This document shows, one piece after another, positions 46,001 through 55,300 of a DNA stretch of 64,000 nt. Positions within the stretch are counted from its first letter, which is position 1. Each line of letters starts with the position of its first letter. This DNA is from Paraflavitalea pollutisoli (GTDB lineage: Bacteria > Bacteroidota > Bacteroidia > Chitinophagales > Chitinophagaceae). The translations under genes were made by a program, and so were the position numbers. A model generated the notes under the pieces. The model worked only from the letters and a program-made list of their open reading frames with translations. It was not told the origin of the DNA and searched no databases. Location of the stretch: NCBI RefSeq assembly GCF_029360705.1, contig NZ_JARKMX010000008.1:803809-867808 (forward strand), written 5' to 3'.

Positions 46001-48573
46001 AAGGCCTCCGCCCAGGACGGCTTGAATTTCTGGGCAAACAATTCTATGCTTAATTTACCCGGAGACACCATCTTACCAGCGCCTTCATCGTACACCAAAT
46101 CCAGATTACCATCCTCATTGCGGTAATCAACGATGGTAGTATACTTCGCTACCGTATCGGGAGCGTCGCCATCCTGGCTGTTGAAGAATACAGAAAGCAG
46201 GTCCGATTCACGATCCAGGTCGGCATATTGACCCGACGAAGGCATCAGGTCCATCAACATTGCTTTGCGGATCTCTCCTGCTTCTGTCAGCGAGTCGCAC
46301 AATTCCTTACACTCCTGTAAAGCGTAGCGATAGGCTGATTGAGCTTGCTGGAGATAAGCTGCCGTGTCTGCGCCGACTCCCCCATTGTTCTTGAATTTCA
46401 CCCAAAACTGCTCCCAGGTCCCCAGGTTCAGCTCACAACTTTCACAGCTGGGTTTACACTGCAGTTGTCCTACCACAACTGCCCGCTGCTCCTGCACAAA
46501 GGTCTCCAGGCTCTTCGTCAGGTTGTTGCGGCTGAATACCGAGTCACGGTAGTAGTCCATACCATATTGACTAAGGGTCAACTTTTTGGTAACCTCATAA
46601 CTTCCCTCTTGCAGCCACTTGGTAAATGTAACCGTAAAGCCACTGTCTTTTCCACAGGTGGTATCGATCTGCGACAACGAGAAATTGCGAACCAAGGTGT
46701 CGAACGGCTGACCACCGAGCTTCTGGTTATTGCAATCATCTGTTATCGTGATCTGCAGGTCATATAAACAGTCATAGCAGAAGGTAGCTGCGCTCGCGCC
46801 TTCCAGTTGCAGACTCTGCGGATCAAGCTTATAGGTAAAAGTGTGATTACCAGCCATAGGCACCAGTAGCCCTTTTTTACTTTCTATCGTACGATCCCTG
46901 ATCACCGCTGACTGCGCAGTCAGCAGGTTGTCCGTCCGCATCGACGAATTATTGGAAGGCAATTTATCCAGCTTGATACTATCGGGTGGCGTGCCGGCAA
47001 GCGCGGTGGCGATGGTCTTGCCTTTCATATCAACATAGGTTACACTATATTGCCCATTCGCATCCCGAACCATGTTTTTGGTATAATGGGTATAGTCACC
47101 CACTTCTGTACCAAAGAGGGCATCCAGCTCACGTTGATCTGGCGTACCATAGTAGTACCTGGTCTCGTGCCCGCTGCCAATCCGGAACTGCTCTCCTACG
47201 CCACTCTGCCGCGCAATGCGACCCGTATTATCTTGTGTAAATTCTGTCTCCGTAAAAGGGAACCCCTTGGCATTCGGTATAAACTTGTGCATGCCGGAAT
47301 CCCTCAGCTCATTGGCAGGTGAATAATACCGGGAAGCACCGGAGGTGGTATCCATAGGAATACCCTGCACGGAACAATACATATCTGCACTTGTCAGCGT
47401 ATCGTATAAACTTTTATCGTACACCACGCCATTGAGGCCCATATTGAGGTTTCGGGTGTAGCCGATCACGGAACTTAAGGTAGGCGCAGGCAACACCTGG
47501 ATTACTGGCCTGCCCTGGTAGTCATAAAAGGTTTCCGCAACAATTGTCCTATTGGTGCTATTCTCCTTGGTTACAATTTGCCGTTCTCGAAGACCACCAT
47601 CGAAATATTTAAGAACCGTTTTAAGCTTCCCTTCCTCAGCGAAGGAAGTAGTAGCTTGCCAGTTGAGGTTGCGTTCGTGACCATTATAACTGAATATGCG
47701 CAGCCCGCCGGGCTTGCTTGTGCTCCAATAGGCCTCTATCCTTACATCTGCGTTTTTTACCTGCACCGCACGTACCCGGTAAAACAACTTACCGGTATTG
47801 TCATAGAACAGCGGAATGTGGTAACTGGTACCTGTAATAGTTACACGGGTAGCGTTATTTTCAAAAATACGGTCGGCATCGGGGTTGCTGGGGTTGCCAT
47901 ACAGCCCCTCTTCCAGGGCATCCGCATCGATATAGGTCCACTCAAGGTCGTATTCATCTGCCCCAATCATAGGCGACCACGATACCGGTAGTTCGTCCAG
48001 GTCAGTATTGGGTGCCAGGGCCGTATGGCCAACCTCCTCAATCACCTGTGCCGCACAATCGAATGAATATTGCGGAAAGCTTTGCAACTGGTTTGTCACC
48101 TTTAATGCCCCCCATACGTTCCAGCCTGCGCTGGTGGAAAGCTGCAACACCTTTACCTCCACCCGGTATCCGCCTGTAAATACATAGGTACTCTTCGCCC
48201 GGTAGTTACTGGCGGTGTCATACGTGATGGTAAAGTCCCGGTCGATCGAATCTACCGGTCCGGTAGCATTACGGGTGATGTAGATGCGCAGTTTGGCAGT
48301 AGCTGTAAAACTACTACGCAGATACACCGGCAATCCTTCATGGATCTCCAATGACACCAGGTTTTGGACATCGTATGGTCTTTGCAACCTGGTATAATTG
48401 GCCTCGAAGTACTTGGCGTCTTCCACCATGATCGTCGAGTCTACTTTCAGGCTTCCGATACTGCCATCCAACACCTTAAGGATAGGTTGGTCCCCCCCTG
48501 CGCGCGTGATCAATGCCAGCAACAGGAAAGGTACAAGTGCAGTTAGCCGTTTAATGGACATTAGCTTTCTCAT
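37006..48573 (-). CDS. Giant secreted Rhs-core protein with CHAP/NlpC-P60-like C-terminal tip
   Basis: The ATG at 48573 (MRKLMSIKRLTALVPFLLLA) gives a Sec signal; a TTG at 48597 and an ATG at 48561 are alternatives. The 3855-aa protein has a beta-rich front part and a concanavalin/LamG-like region near 1375-1590 (FIGLSTNHKSPAYNWEGQGF). A propeller-like stretch lies near 1640-2090 (IKAASDGGFITAGG). YD/Rhs repeats fill about 2150-2800. Four carbohydrate-binding-like modules come next, then the Rhs core (RYGFNGKENDNEVKG, RIGRWLSVDAYSDKYPNLSP). The tip follows the core at about residue 3620. It shows Cys3709 (ISNCHGNSLDF) and His3771 (VKPGDIAIFE, then IQHSATVTKV), the order seen in CHAP and NlpC/P60 enzymes. 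There is no T9SS tail, PAAR or VgrG domain. It is a likely polymorphic toxin, and the target is unproven. Confidence 0.9.
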   Translation of the reverse strand: MRKLMSIKRLTALVPFLLLALITRAGGDQPILKVLDGSIGSLKVDSTIMVEDAKYFEANYTRLQRPYDVQNLVSLEIHEGLPVYLRSSFTATAKLRIYITRNATGPVDSIDRDFTITYDTASNYRAKSTYVFTGGYRVEVKVLQLSTSAGWNVWGALKVTNQLQSFPQYSFDCAAQVIEEVGHTALAPNTDLDELPVSWSPMIGADEYDLEWTYIDADALEEGLYGNPSNPDADRIFENNATRVTITGTSYHIPLFYDNTGKLFYRVRAVQVKNADVRIEAYWSTSKPGGLRIFSYNGHERNLNWQATTSFAEEGKLKTVLKYFDGGLRERQIVTKENSTNRTIVAETFYDYQGRPVIQVLPAPTLSSVIGYTRNLNMGLNGVVYDKSLYDTLTSADMYCSVQGIPMDTTSGASRYYSPANELRDSGMHKFIPNAKGFPFTETEFTQDNTGRIARQSGVGEQFRIGSGHETRYYYGTPDQRELDALFGTEVGDYTHYTKNMVRDANGQYSVTYVDMKGKTIATALAGTPPDSIKLDKLPSNNSSMRTDNLLTAQSAVIRDRTIESKKGLLVPMAGNHTFTYKLDPQSLQLEGASAATFCYDCLYDLQITITDDCNNQKLGGQPFDTLVRNFSLSQIDTTCGKDSGFTVTFTKWLQEGSYEVTKKLTLSQYGMDYYRDSVFSRNNLTKSLETFVQEQRAVVVGQLQCKPSCESCELNLGTWEQFWVKFKNNGGVGADTAAYLQQAQSAYRYALQECKELCDSLTEAGEIRKAMLMDLMPSSGQYADLDRESDLLSVFFNSQDGDAPDTVAKYTTIVDYRNEDGNLDLVYDEGAGKMVSPGKLSIELFAQKFKPSWAEALLPLHPEYGKLTRYELLTESHKWDRRFESVETYAEAKKRGYLNPLNIGTAPFNQFTGTAGFIEADPLYTSRGTTFQQSLRDSLTKFRKNNTQFVTMWSVASMAAMCEGASGTCFDTYGVVGNAFNPATMCEGELNMAWLSFRQMYLDIKRNVVNKWIKDSCQNCITPANLIASGHQPHFSDAWEALSNNNVDLPSDQAGADAWKLKNENALTEYYDANCRAYVTQWFNQLKTCAVYDSASIVNEIIPRLIAVCKNGADASHPYGSSTVKPGTSMMVDQSFENVISDFNAQHGIGVAPNCNAYVITAPKAYHMQAPTSNKPIMKKPDDCECARIAEVYAKYQPQAAHYASFSDYMQKYYKTSISDATLNTLLSLCQVTGGPADCKYPAAPLTLPPVFQCNTGDVCVDCQQFKDADALYHYTYPNNIPALEFAANDSVQVAKNLLYEQYMNYTLGFTKTSFDYLEFARSCGMYGEGSTKEELINLLTDFRAYFNVIKNKYVNNYRLGGRDWTVRYFPAPPPGYTERDGVARMVENGVLKILPRDGEGNISAYLEYNTQRSFCVENAFSWEVRLKTGAQQGLGQSQDGFIGLSTNHKSPAYNWEGQGFIAGFSPGWGYTYDHQYAPIIHEGVNDARIPLGFLDRWRTYKYVVTPEKYRLFYDDTLLVEIDHLANDQIPALDKLIVQINGENIVEVDWIKLYDKNGNVLYSEDFENDPYLSKPDTNGLCALPSCEEAFRQFYNNHFNGHPQRGATQFQYINEEYIKKTGRSAQVCGADTCFEGEGYIGRYLPTSYITNFRPNDIAATFDGGTALAGGTNWAYFPGAPEANVAFLMRMDNRGRMLWTKTYSDSISHFSTIKAASDGGFITAGGRGMHDPFFREVGAVVMKVDKRGTVQWAQTIDSATAVDVIQMADRDYAVLVRGGIDCKDGFGVYYYTEAGKYLSNVFIPSSICLGGVWPGPDSWDSVKVSALVEERDSLVVFGSKLSSNVGLGAGYSGFLFKVPKKPAFNGSGVITGAYVPKLYKTSVDTRFNGAHKNGTGYLVNATYRDAVDGADKPYILEMDSIGGVISARRPVLTDTLLANQQLIPIAGGGFAASWDDDQWVNYKKMMLVYRDGIVWQRKYTLQPWHTSAGLVQDLEGNYTMLVACYDVEFEPGTANIMWLVHTDSMGVVGCDTASSHINFTNVTVVRQADVASTYAQANHSKPATKVGIRNEPDWQVVCPEDRCEDETLRDLTLCGRVEPVLPPVAVDEITNCSDSTFFIASRAQEFYQAYRDSLIGKFDSNYRAKCLDAYKYESFTVHHRVSEYHYTLYYYDQAGNLAKTVPPAGVRANYDSLWLNSVSTARTARQVVVPAHILTTDYRYNTINQMVAQKTPDAGGSYFWYDRLGRLVLSQNSKQKGISTAGSRFFSYTRYDSLGRITEVGQIRDTSSKLINDALTRNESMLSTWFTNLVKYRGQVTETVYDAAYLGFGTVEARLIIQQQNLRNRVSYMTYTDSPGVAAGFNQGSFYSYDIHGNVDSLLQDYGQANATPNMMNKNGNRWKKLVYEYDLISGKVNAVHYQKGWADQWSHRFLYDASNRLIAAETSTDGVNWEKEVSYDYYLHGPLARTTVGAQQVQGLDYAYTLQGWLKGVNSVGLKGSLDMGNDGLTGSLRQFVGRDVFGFGLNYFGGDYFPISATVSPFPGYLAFLPDSAYRPLYNGNISSMAESLDSVHIPGLSFGSTLLYNYKYDQLNRIRQLDTYKGFNATTNSWSAVKQLDQYKERVAYDANGNILQYRRTGNLVGTNALMDDLTYSYYPQTNQLKRVADNASAGTYSMDIDHQQAAENYRYDSIGNMIKDSAEGIQSIKWTVYGKIQEIIRNPSIGNKVSRIAYTYDAQGNRISKTVERQGTTMKEYTWYVRDARGNTVAVYYDSSSATDLANLTPVITERTINGSSRLGVFTVRQMVDNGPAAITQSDSSYTYRGFKQYELANHLGNVLATVADTRRGIIAGAEDTLVSYYYADVRSAQSYYPFGMIMPGRSATTTDCREELQDNVVELVTSDLGTGASQNGVDVQHNGIRYAGLSSATVTLSNQAVLVTNGGGASDGIAAYLPAEDVEANTTYVIEFDITDKSSNIFYFNAQAHTPTNDVYRVMSQKVGAGHHSIMFTSPEVLPGYIRLRISSNQVGAGTYFVVDNLRIRKFKVVDEQPEFSTDFNNSVLTNGIVKGDGLEWKPINSTITSLGLTNSSDKRLTITCTNTDQAYLKTEIALPGGKNYLLRFNMGQNALDKRLAVRWFAKINGVWSQTEAQGVFVVGAGNMMLNFTHPSGADSARLEFARSNNGNSYDGYNTPYSIDNFSITRLDTMPVRPVMVCGGCREQEVSLVETKIESNLDSGVVAQAGNRYLHKGVTWQPQVNGIVSVVNGKFRVENSGTSSSDGMLVVVPSANIEPFTTYEMGIDILEQSSAITEFNIQALSQTNDSYRVSMVQSGLGRRSIIFTTGATVGNYVALRISARPTATAGLYFIVDNFTFKKHHGVNMVTNLSTDFNNATMSGVNVNDNGQIWTPGNNTITSLSVTGTTDKKIQVNCTNAADSRLMTDVPIEGGKRYLVKFSTTQAVNDKRLFLQFSVRTAGGPWTITDQRGLTYFNSGDYQFNFTVPAGADELKVEFARTNTNSAADGLDVPYTIDNFSLQRVDVVTTTKAMVCDSSNVEGRGIYRYGFNGKENDNEVKGLGNQLDFGARIYDNRIGRWLSVDAYSDKYPNLSPYVFGGNSVLQFKDATGNWLVDKNGNIIFTVGKVEYEVNGNLVYETRRYYFYTNDGQAVEAVRYNLVSTIDNVTWLDEGKTVVGEYINRGDKLTAFQNTGDPRISNCHGNSLDFRPGRFDFTVAGLDDNGDDNVSKIYKNTAEFTPVKAEDVKPGDIAIFETDEGQIQHSATVTKVKKNGQVRLRSKDDRKKVEKNQTIEGIKKGNPLYKKFAGYYRHNGNKKVSVPTEQGNAGEPGGEDIKKIIEEVKSEKQ
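37975..39900 (-). repeat. A-B-A'-B' tandem modules inserted in the Rhs core
   Basis: Two kinds of beta-sandwich module alternate. Module A contains YVIEFDITDKSSNIFYFNAQ in the first copy and YEMGIDILEQSSAITEFNIQ in the second, and ends YFVVDN or YFIVDN. Module B contains STDFNNSVLTNGIVKGDGLE in the first copy and STDFNNATMSGVNVNDNGQI in the second, and ends YSIDNFSI or YTIDNFSL. The copies have clearly diverged. The block separates the YYPFGMIMPGRS part of the core from the YRYGFNGKENDN part, which are usually close together. Confidence 0.85.
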
Positions 48574-48605
48574 AGATAGTTCATCAAAAAGTGCCAACCA
48601 GGTAT

Positions 48606-49367
48606 TTAGAGCCCCTGGCTACCAAAAAATATTTTGTAATTGTTGTATGCCGCAGCCGGGTGGTATTCTGTTCCCTCCCGGGTGATATACCGGTCAGTAG
48701 TGAACACACTTTCCTCAACGCCACCAGACGAGTAATTGGAGTACAGGGTCTCGACGATGGCATAGCTGTCTTGGTCATTCACCTGCGACCGGACCGACGG
48801 GTCATATAACTGGCCCGATTTCATCACCGACACCATCCTTTCTATATAGCCACTTTTTTTACTGATATGCCAGGAAAGTTCTTTATATACCGGGTGTTGA
48901 TTGAACACAAGCTTGATGACGCGCCTGGTCCCGTCTTCCGTGAAACTCGACTGTATGTCCTTACCGGTTCGCAAAAGACTATCGAGCATATCCAAAGCCT
49001 GCGGCGCCATACCCTGGAGCGCCATGGAATGGGCGATCTCCTTACTGGGTTTAGACAGGTAGATCAATTGATCTTCCTTGAATAGCAGGATCTGGTAATC
49101 ATTGTTCAGGATACACTCGGTTTCTGCCAGGCTATACCAGCAACGACCACGGCTGATCTTAACCTGACCTTTCATCGAATCGAGGAATAGACCGGGCTTA
49201 TCCAGCGCCGCATACCGGTATTCGATGGAAAAACTGAGTTGCGGGCTACGGCTATACGTAGTAACCAACTGTTGCATAGCAGACACAACGGCTGCCGGGT
49301 TGTCCTGGGCGGCACCAGCTATAGTGCTACCAATTGCTATCAAAAAAGCGATTAGTTGTTTCTTCAT
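48606..49367 (-). CDS. Small secreted protein between the two giant genes
   Basis: The 253-aa product begins MKKQLIAFLIAIGSTIAGAA, a Sec signal ending near AAQ. The mature part is a series of long strands (LSFSIEYRYAALDKPGLFLD, GQVKISRGRCWYSLAETECI) and helical breaks. This pattern resembles LolA-like or outer-membrane lipoprotein-sorting folds, but no signature confirms it. The two cysteines in GRCWYSLAETECI may form a disulfide. The gene starts 10 bp after the PA14/Rhs gene and ends 32 bp before the Rhs-core gene, so it is made together with both. A role as a periplasmic chaperone or carrier for the giant proteins is a guess from this position. Confidence 0.78.
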   Translation of the reverse strand: MKKQLIAFLIAIGSTIAGAAQDNPAAVVSAMQQLVTTYSRSPQLSFSIEYRYAALDKPGLFLDSMKGQVKISRGRCWYSLAETECILNNDYQILLFKEDQLIYLSKPSKEIAHSMALQGMAPQALDMLDSLLRTGKDIQSSFTEDGTRRVIKLVFNQHPVYKELSWHISKKSGYIERMVSVMKSGQLYDPSVRSQVNDQDSYAIVETLYSNYSSGGVEESVFTTDRYITREGTEYHPAAAYNNYKIFFGSQGL

Positions 49368-49377
49368 GATCGACGGT

Positions 49378-52300
49378 TTAAGGTTTAACCATAGCGCTTC
49401 TGGTTTCCTGGATGGTTTTTATGCCGCGTTGTGTTTCCTTCTTCGTACGGATCAGGGTTCCTTCATCATCGTATTCATACAACGTACTATAATTGTTCTC
49501 ATCCAGTTCTGCCATCAGGCGAAGATTGACCGGGTGGAAGACAAACGATTTCATATTGGCGTTGAAAGGATGTATCCGCAGGTCATCGAAGAAGACATCG
49601 GTTGATCCGGTCGCCTTCAACCTCACACTGACCGTATTCGCGTTTGCCGGGATGGTAAATACCCCCTCATACCGTTGCCAGCCCTCGATAATGGAACCCG
49701 TAGGATTGAACTCGATGGAACCGCTGCTTTCACCGAACACAACCTCTATCTTGTTGTTCTCGTACGTCGAGCCCGTGCAGACTTGCGCTTCCTTCACCCA
49801 GGCGCTGATCACCATTCTCTTACCAGGAATGGGTGTAAATACCGGGAGCAGGATTTTGTCGGTAGTTCTGATCTCATCGAGGGCCGTCGACGCACAAACC
49901 AATTTCGTGGTAATATTGAGTCCGGGAATGATGGCATCTGCTTCCGGCAACGCGATCCCGAAACTGATACCTGTGGTGTCAGTGGGCTTTACGCGTAAAC
50001 TGCTCTTCCCGGTATGACGCTGGGTAGTATCTATTTTTTGTGCATAAGCAGAGAAGTCAAAATGCTTACCGGGTGCGCAGCCATTATCACAGGTCTTGGT
50101 GATAAAACCATAATCTTCGAAACCTTCGAAAGCCGACTCGCGGAAGCGACTGTTTTGAACAACAGTCACCGGAAGGGTTTGATTATAACCATATTGACCG
50201 GAATTGTACCTGCCCAACGGATCCCTGTTCTCCAATTCAAAACCTTTCCGGCTGAATAAGGTTCCTTCCGCATTCCACACCCAGTGGGCGGTATCGTATT
50301 GCGGCTTCAATTGACCAGCATCAAAAGCCCAGAAAGGAGCAAACTCTTTAAAATTGCCATCCTGGCGAATATTGGTAGCTACATAAGGATTGCCGGCTGC
50401 CCGCTGCCCGTAGTAGGCATAGCTTTTATGTCCACGCCAGTTGCCCAATATGCCAGATACATAAGGATTGATGGCAGTGTCTTTCACCAGGCTGGCGCAG
50501 CTCACCGTCACCGAGGTATCCTTCGGCTGCGGCATCGTTTTGCGACACACAAATGCCGTGGTATCACCAGCTGACAACGTGTAACCAAATGGGCAGCTAA
50601 AACCAGTAGGGAATGTTTGATCAACAACGTCCTTGGTGGAGAATAGTAGTCGCAGGTCGTTGTAACTCTCAGCAGCCATCAACTCATCCTGCGTATTATC
50701 GTAGATCTCCAGGCCCATACCCGTAGCGGTGTTAGCATGGTCCTGGCCGCTTATTCCAATTAAATGATTTCCCTTTTTAAAAAACCGGGGATAAACATGC
50801 CACACCTGGTGATTTTCCAGCTCTGGATCACCCAGGGAATCTTTTCTGATAACAGTTCCGTCAACTGTGATGCGCACGTAATTGTCGGCGGCCGCTCCAA
50901 TATAATAGACTCCATCATGCGGAAAGAAAATAGGTACTGTAAATCCAAACCACTGACCACTTGGAATTGTCGAAGGCGGGCAGATCCAAACCACAGTCCT
51001 GTTCAGTGGACCTACCGAATCATACAATGGTCGAGGTGCTCTCAAAACACTCATTTCAGCTCTCCCCGAAATACTGTCCGGATTATTCTTCTTCAACATC
51101 TTCCTGTCTGCTGTGCCATCGCCAGGCGTTGGCGACTCTAATGGAGGCATGGGACTACAAAAGTCGAAACTCGCACTAGCATAGTTGATCCAAAAATTGT
51201 TGCTTACCGGAATCTGTATTCTCTTGAATGGTCTCTTGGTTGAATCGTAGGAAGTATAAATATAAGTACCGCAGGAAGAGTAGCGCGAATTACCCACCCC
51301 CGGACACACCGGGAAAAAGCCGCTAATGGTTGGGATAGTATCCTTTACACACGTACCGGCTTGACTATTGTACGTATACCCCGCCGGACAATCATAGGTG
51401 GTATATACTGTTTTCCGCTTGAACACATTACGGTCTTCAGTTTTCCAGAATTGCTTTTGCTCTGCCGCACTCGCAGCAATGACCTTGGAAGCTGTATCCA
51501 ACCGGAGAACGTATTGACCCGATCCATTCTTTACTATTGGCGACGCCAGCGAAGTGACCGAACCAATGTTGCCCGACAGGTTCCTGCGCCCGGAACGGAT
51601 GATCTTTAAACTGATATCAAATCCGTTATAGGGTTTTCCCTCCTGGTCGATAAAATACAACGAGCGGGTACCACCATTCACTACACTGCTATCAAAAGAC
51701 CATATCTTGTTGTAGGTCGGGAATGTCGAAAACTCATCATTGCAATTCGCCCCTCCTGTCTTTTGTTTACCAGCTACCAGCAATTCATCGCCGCTGCTGA
51801 ATAAACTATCGATTGAAGCAGAGCCGTTTGCGATCTTCCCTTCCCGGATGGTGATGCCATTCAATACAACATCGATATTCCGGTACGCCATACCCATACC
51901 ATCATAAGCCCAATGTGAAGGCCAGTTGAAACTATATACCGGATCATTGAATTCATTCTGCGTCCGGTTCAACAAGGCTTCTCCGGTTTCGCTGTCATAC
52001 AAGATGTCTTTGGTAGACACCTTACTGCCTTTATTGATATTGATCACACTATCTAGTATGCCATAGCGCTGTATTACTTTGGTGGTCGCCACGGAGCGAT
52101 AGATATTCTCTTCCCGTTGCGCCAGGTTCAGGAACGAAGGGATCAGGAACAAAGGCGGCAAAAACGGCACCGAGAACATATCTGTATTCAGGCTCACGTT
52201 GTAGCCGTTCGTGATCGAGTACTGTTCCCGCATATCCAGCATCAGCTCCACATCCTTACCGATCACCGCATTGGAATCGATCGTACCGTCGGGCCTGATC

Positions 52301-55300
52301 ACCATGGCCTTATTGCTCAAGCGTTTGAACTCGGCACGTGAATCCTCCACCCTATAGATCTGTTCGGTATAGGCCAGCGGATTCTTCGGATCTGTTTCTG
52401 CAAATACAGCCGTGGAGCGCTGCTTGCCATGCATATCGTTCAACTCGATCTTGAAACCCTGCGACAGTGCGATATGGTGTTTAGCGTTAATACGAAGCAG
52501 GTTGGCTAAGGCTGGCTTGTACCTTTTTTTCGCATCGTCATCCAACAGTGTTCTGTCGGTATAAGTCGGGAAATCATAGGCAGTATAAAAACGCGTGTCG
52601 GTGTAGCCATTGGCCGATTTCTTGTTCTTGTGGTGAATGGAGCGCACCCGCACATTGCTGTAGCCAATTCCGGCCGAAGGGAAGAACGATTCTCCCAAAG
52701 GCTCTTCAGTATAACCCATCGTTACAGGACCCAGGGGAGCCACCTTTTCTACATATTCAATTGGCACGCGGAAAGGGTTTTCTTCTCCGCCGAGGCCCGG
52801 CTCATAACTAGCCACACCACTGCTGATGGTCAAAAGCTTGCCATTCACCTCTTTTTCGTCGGTATAAATATATTCCTGACCATACACGGCCGCACGTTGA
52901 TTCGTCATCTTGTTCCAGTTGTCATAGGTCAGGATGCGCTTAACGCGGTGTCCGCCACCATACTTTTTACCAATCGGTGTATTCAGCCGTACAAAACTGC
53001 GGGCCGTATCGATCTTCGTGGCCCACCGTTTGTTACGGGCAATGGCATCGAAAGAAGTAAATGCAGTGACGATATTGGTAGCCAGGGAGAACAACATCTT
53101 CACCCCTTCTGCCAGGTCCAGTTCGTCGCCTGTTTCCGAACCTGGGAAGGCTTTGGACGGAAGATTGAGACGCAGGTATTGAATAGCTGCTTTTGCGAGC
53201 GGACTATAACTGCCACCACTGTCTCCTTTCAGAGAGATACCGGCTACCTTGATCCAGATCACCCGGTCATTTACCCGGCCAAACGAACTGGCGCCATCGA
53301 GGTCAGCATAACAGGGAACATTTTCATACCCCACACCATAATTGTCGCCTGGCATTTCTACCGAAAGCTTGAAATAAAGCTTTCTGACACCAGCCAGGTA
53401 CTTATGGTAAACATCCTGGATATTGGTAACCGAAGAGGGAACACGCACGTAAACGTACAACTGGTCACTGCTACGGGTGTGCAGCAGGTTGTCAGGTACG
53501 GCAGGCATGGCCGGACTGGTACCTAATCCAATGACACGGAACATCTCCATCGCCCGCTTGTTCTGCACAAACGCATAATCATCGCTTTCGTAATCTACTT
53601 TGAGTGCACCACCGGAAGGAAGCAAGATGGAGTCCAAAGACCAGGCCGCCGCATTCTTCGCGGCTTTCAGGCTATCCTGCAATGCATAAGGATAAAGAGC
53701 ATTGGAGATCACATTGCCGGCTGTGGAACCGGGATTCTCCAGTGGATCCTTGTAGTTACCCCAACGGTCGAATGACTTGCTGTTGAAAGCAGGGTTGTTG
53801 GCATTATAATGAAAAACATATGGATTGTCTTTTCCTCTCTTGTTGCCATTATAACTAAAATAAACACTGTCCAGCGTTAGCTTTCCGGTTCCCGGGCCAT
53901 TCACACCGGGACACAGTTTATAGGAATAGCGAAAATGCACCGTTTTGATCGGCCGCGCGGCCGTACCCTTGCGGGCAAAGTCGGACTTACTATACAGATT
54001 GATCTCTTTAAGTCGCTTGGTTTGTCCATTGTACAGCCGCGTACCTCTTTCATTGCTGGCAGGCATATCGTTGCGGTCTTCCACCGTGAAGGTCGCAACC
54101 ATTGTTTTGGATTCAATCGAATGCAAATACCACAACTCCTTTTCACCATATATATAGTTACCCTTGTCATCGCGGTAATCAGTCTTTAACCCTTCCGAGA
54201 AGGTAACGCTATCAGGCACCGCTGGTGCACGCCATTGCAAAGGATTGGCTACCCCCGCGATCTTGCTGTAGTTGAATTTGACAGCGTCACCGATATCATC
54301 TTCGCTGATACCGTTACCGGTTACATCCGAATAGTCTGCAGACAGTATGCTTGTCAACAAGAAGGAGTGCGCGTACGCAGGCGTTTCTTCGCTATTGAAA
54401 TACCAATCTTTGCCTTGTTTGTTTTTCGCCGTATTATCCGTTCCATGGTTATAACCTGCCAATCCCGTCTCCTCATTCCCGCGGTTATTCCTGCCATCTA
54501 CAGCAAAAGTCACTTCCTTCTGCCGCAGGTTATATACAGGAATGCCATATACATAACGACGGCCGTCGGCATTCAGCACATTGATCTCAGATATATGGTT
54601 TTCTTTACGAAATTGATTCACGCGCTTTTCACGCAGCAAATACTTATTCACCCGGAAGGTGTCGATGGTCAGCGGCAGGTACAGATACTCTTTGGGGATC
54701 GGATGCAAGGCCCTGTCTGGATAAGACCAGCTCAGCTTGATCGACGATTTCCCCTTTCGTTCAAAATACTCGACCTTGATATTGTAAAACTCCCCTTCGA
54801 TCAGATTCAGGTGAACACTATCCTGGTGCGCAGCATGGTCCTGCCAATCATTGATCCAGAGCGAATCATTGACCCAAAGGCGCACACCGTCATCAGACTC
54901 TGTCTGAAAAGTATATTTTCCGGTAACCGGCGCTTTCACACGCCCCACCCAACGTATCGAAAAGAAGTCGCCTGGTGGGCCCGGAATTGAAGGCACATTG
55001 GCAGCGCCTTTATTCCAATTGAAATTGATACCCGTATCGGTACGGTAAAAGAAAGGAGCTCCCTTCAGATCGACTGTCCGGAAATAAGTGGCCTCCAAAC
55101 CGGTTCCCTTCCCCTCTATGTTGGTCACTTCTCCTTCAGCACACAGTCCCGCACTGAATTCATTGATCGTGTGACTTTCAATATATTTCGATAAAGCTAC
55201 CTGACTGGCTTCTTTAGCACTCAGGTAAGAAATCACCTGCGTCCGCTTGTCGCGGGTGTTCTTGACGGCGTTTTCGCGTGTCAATCGGTTTCTGCCCACG

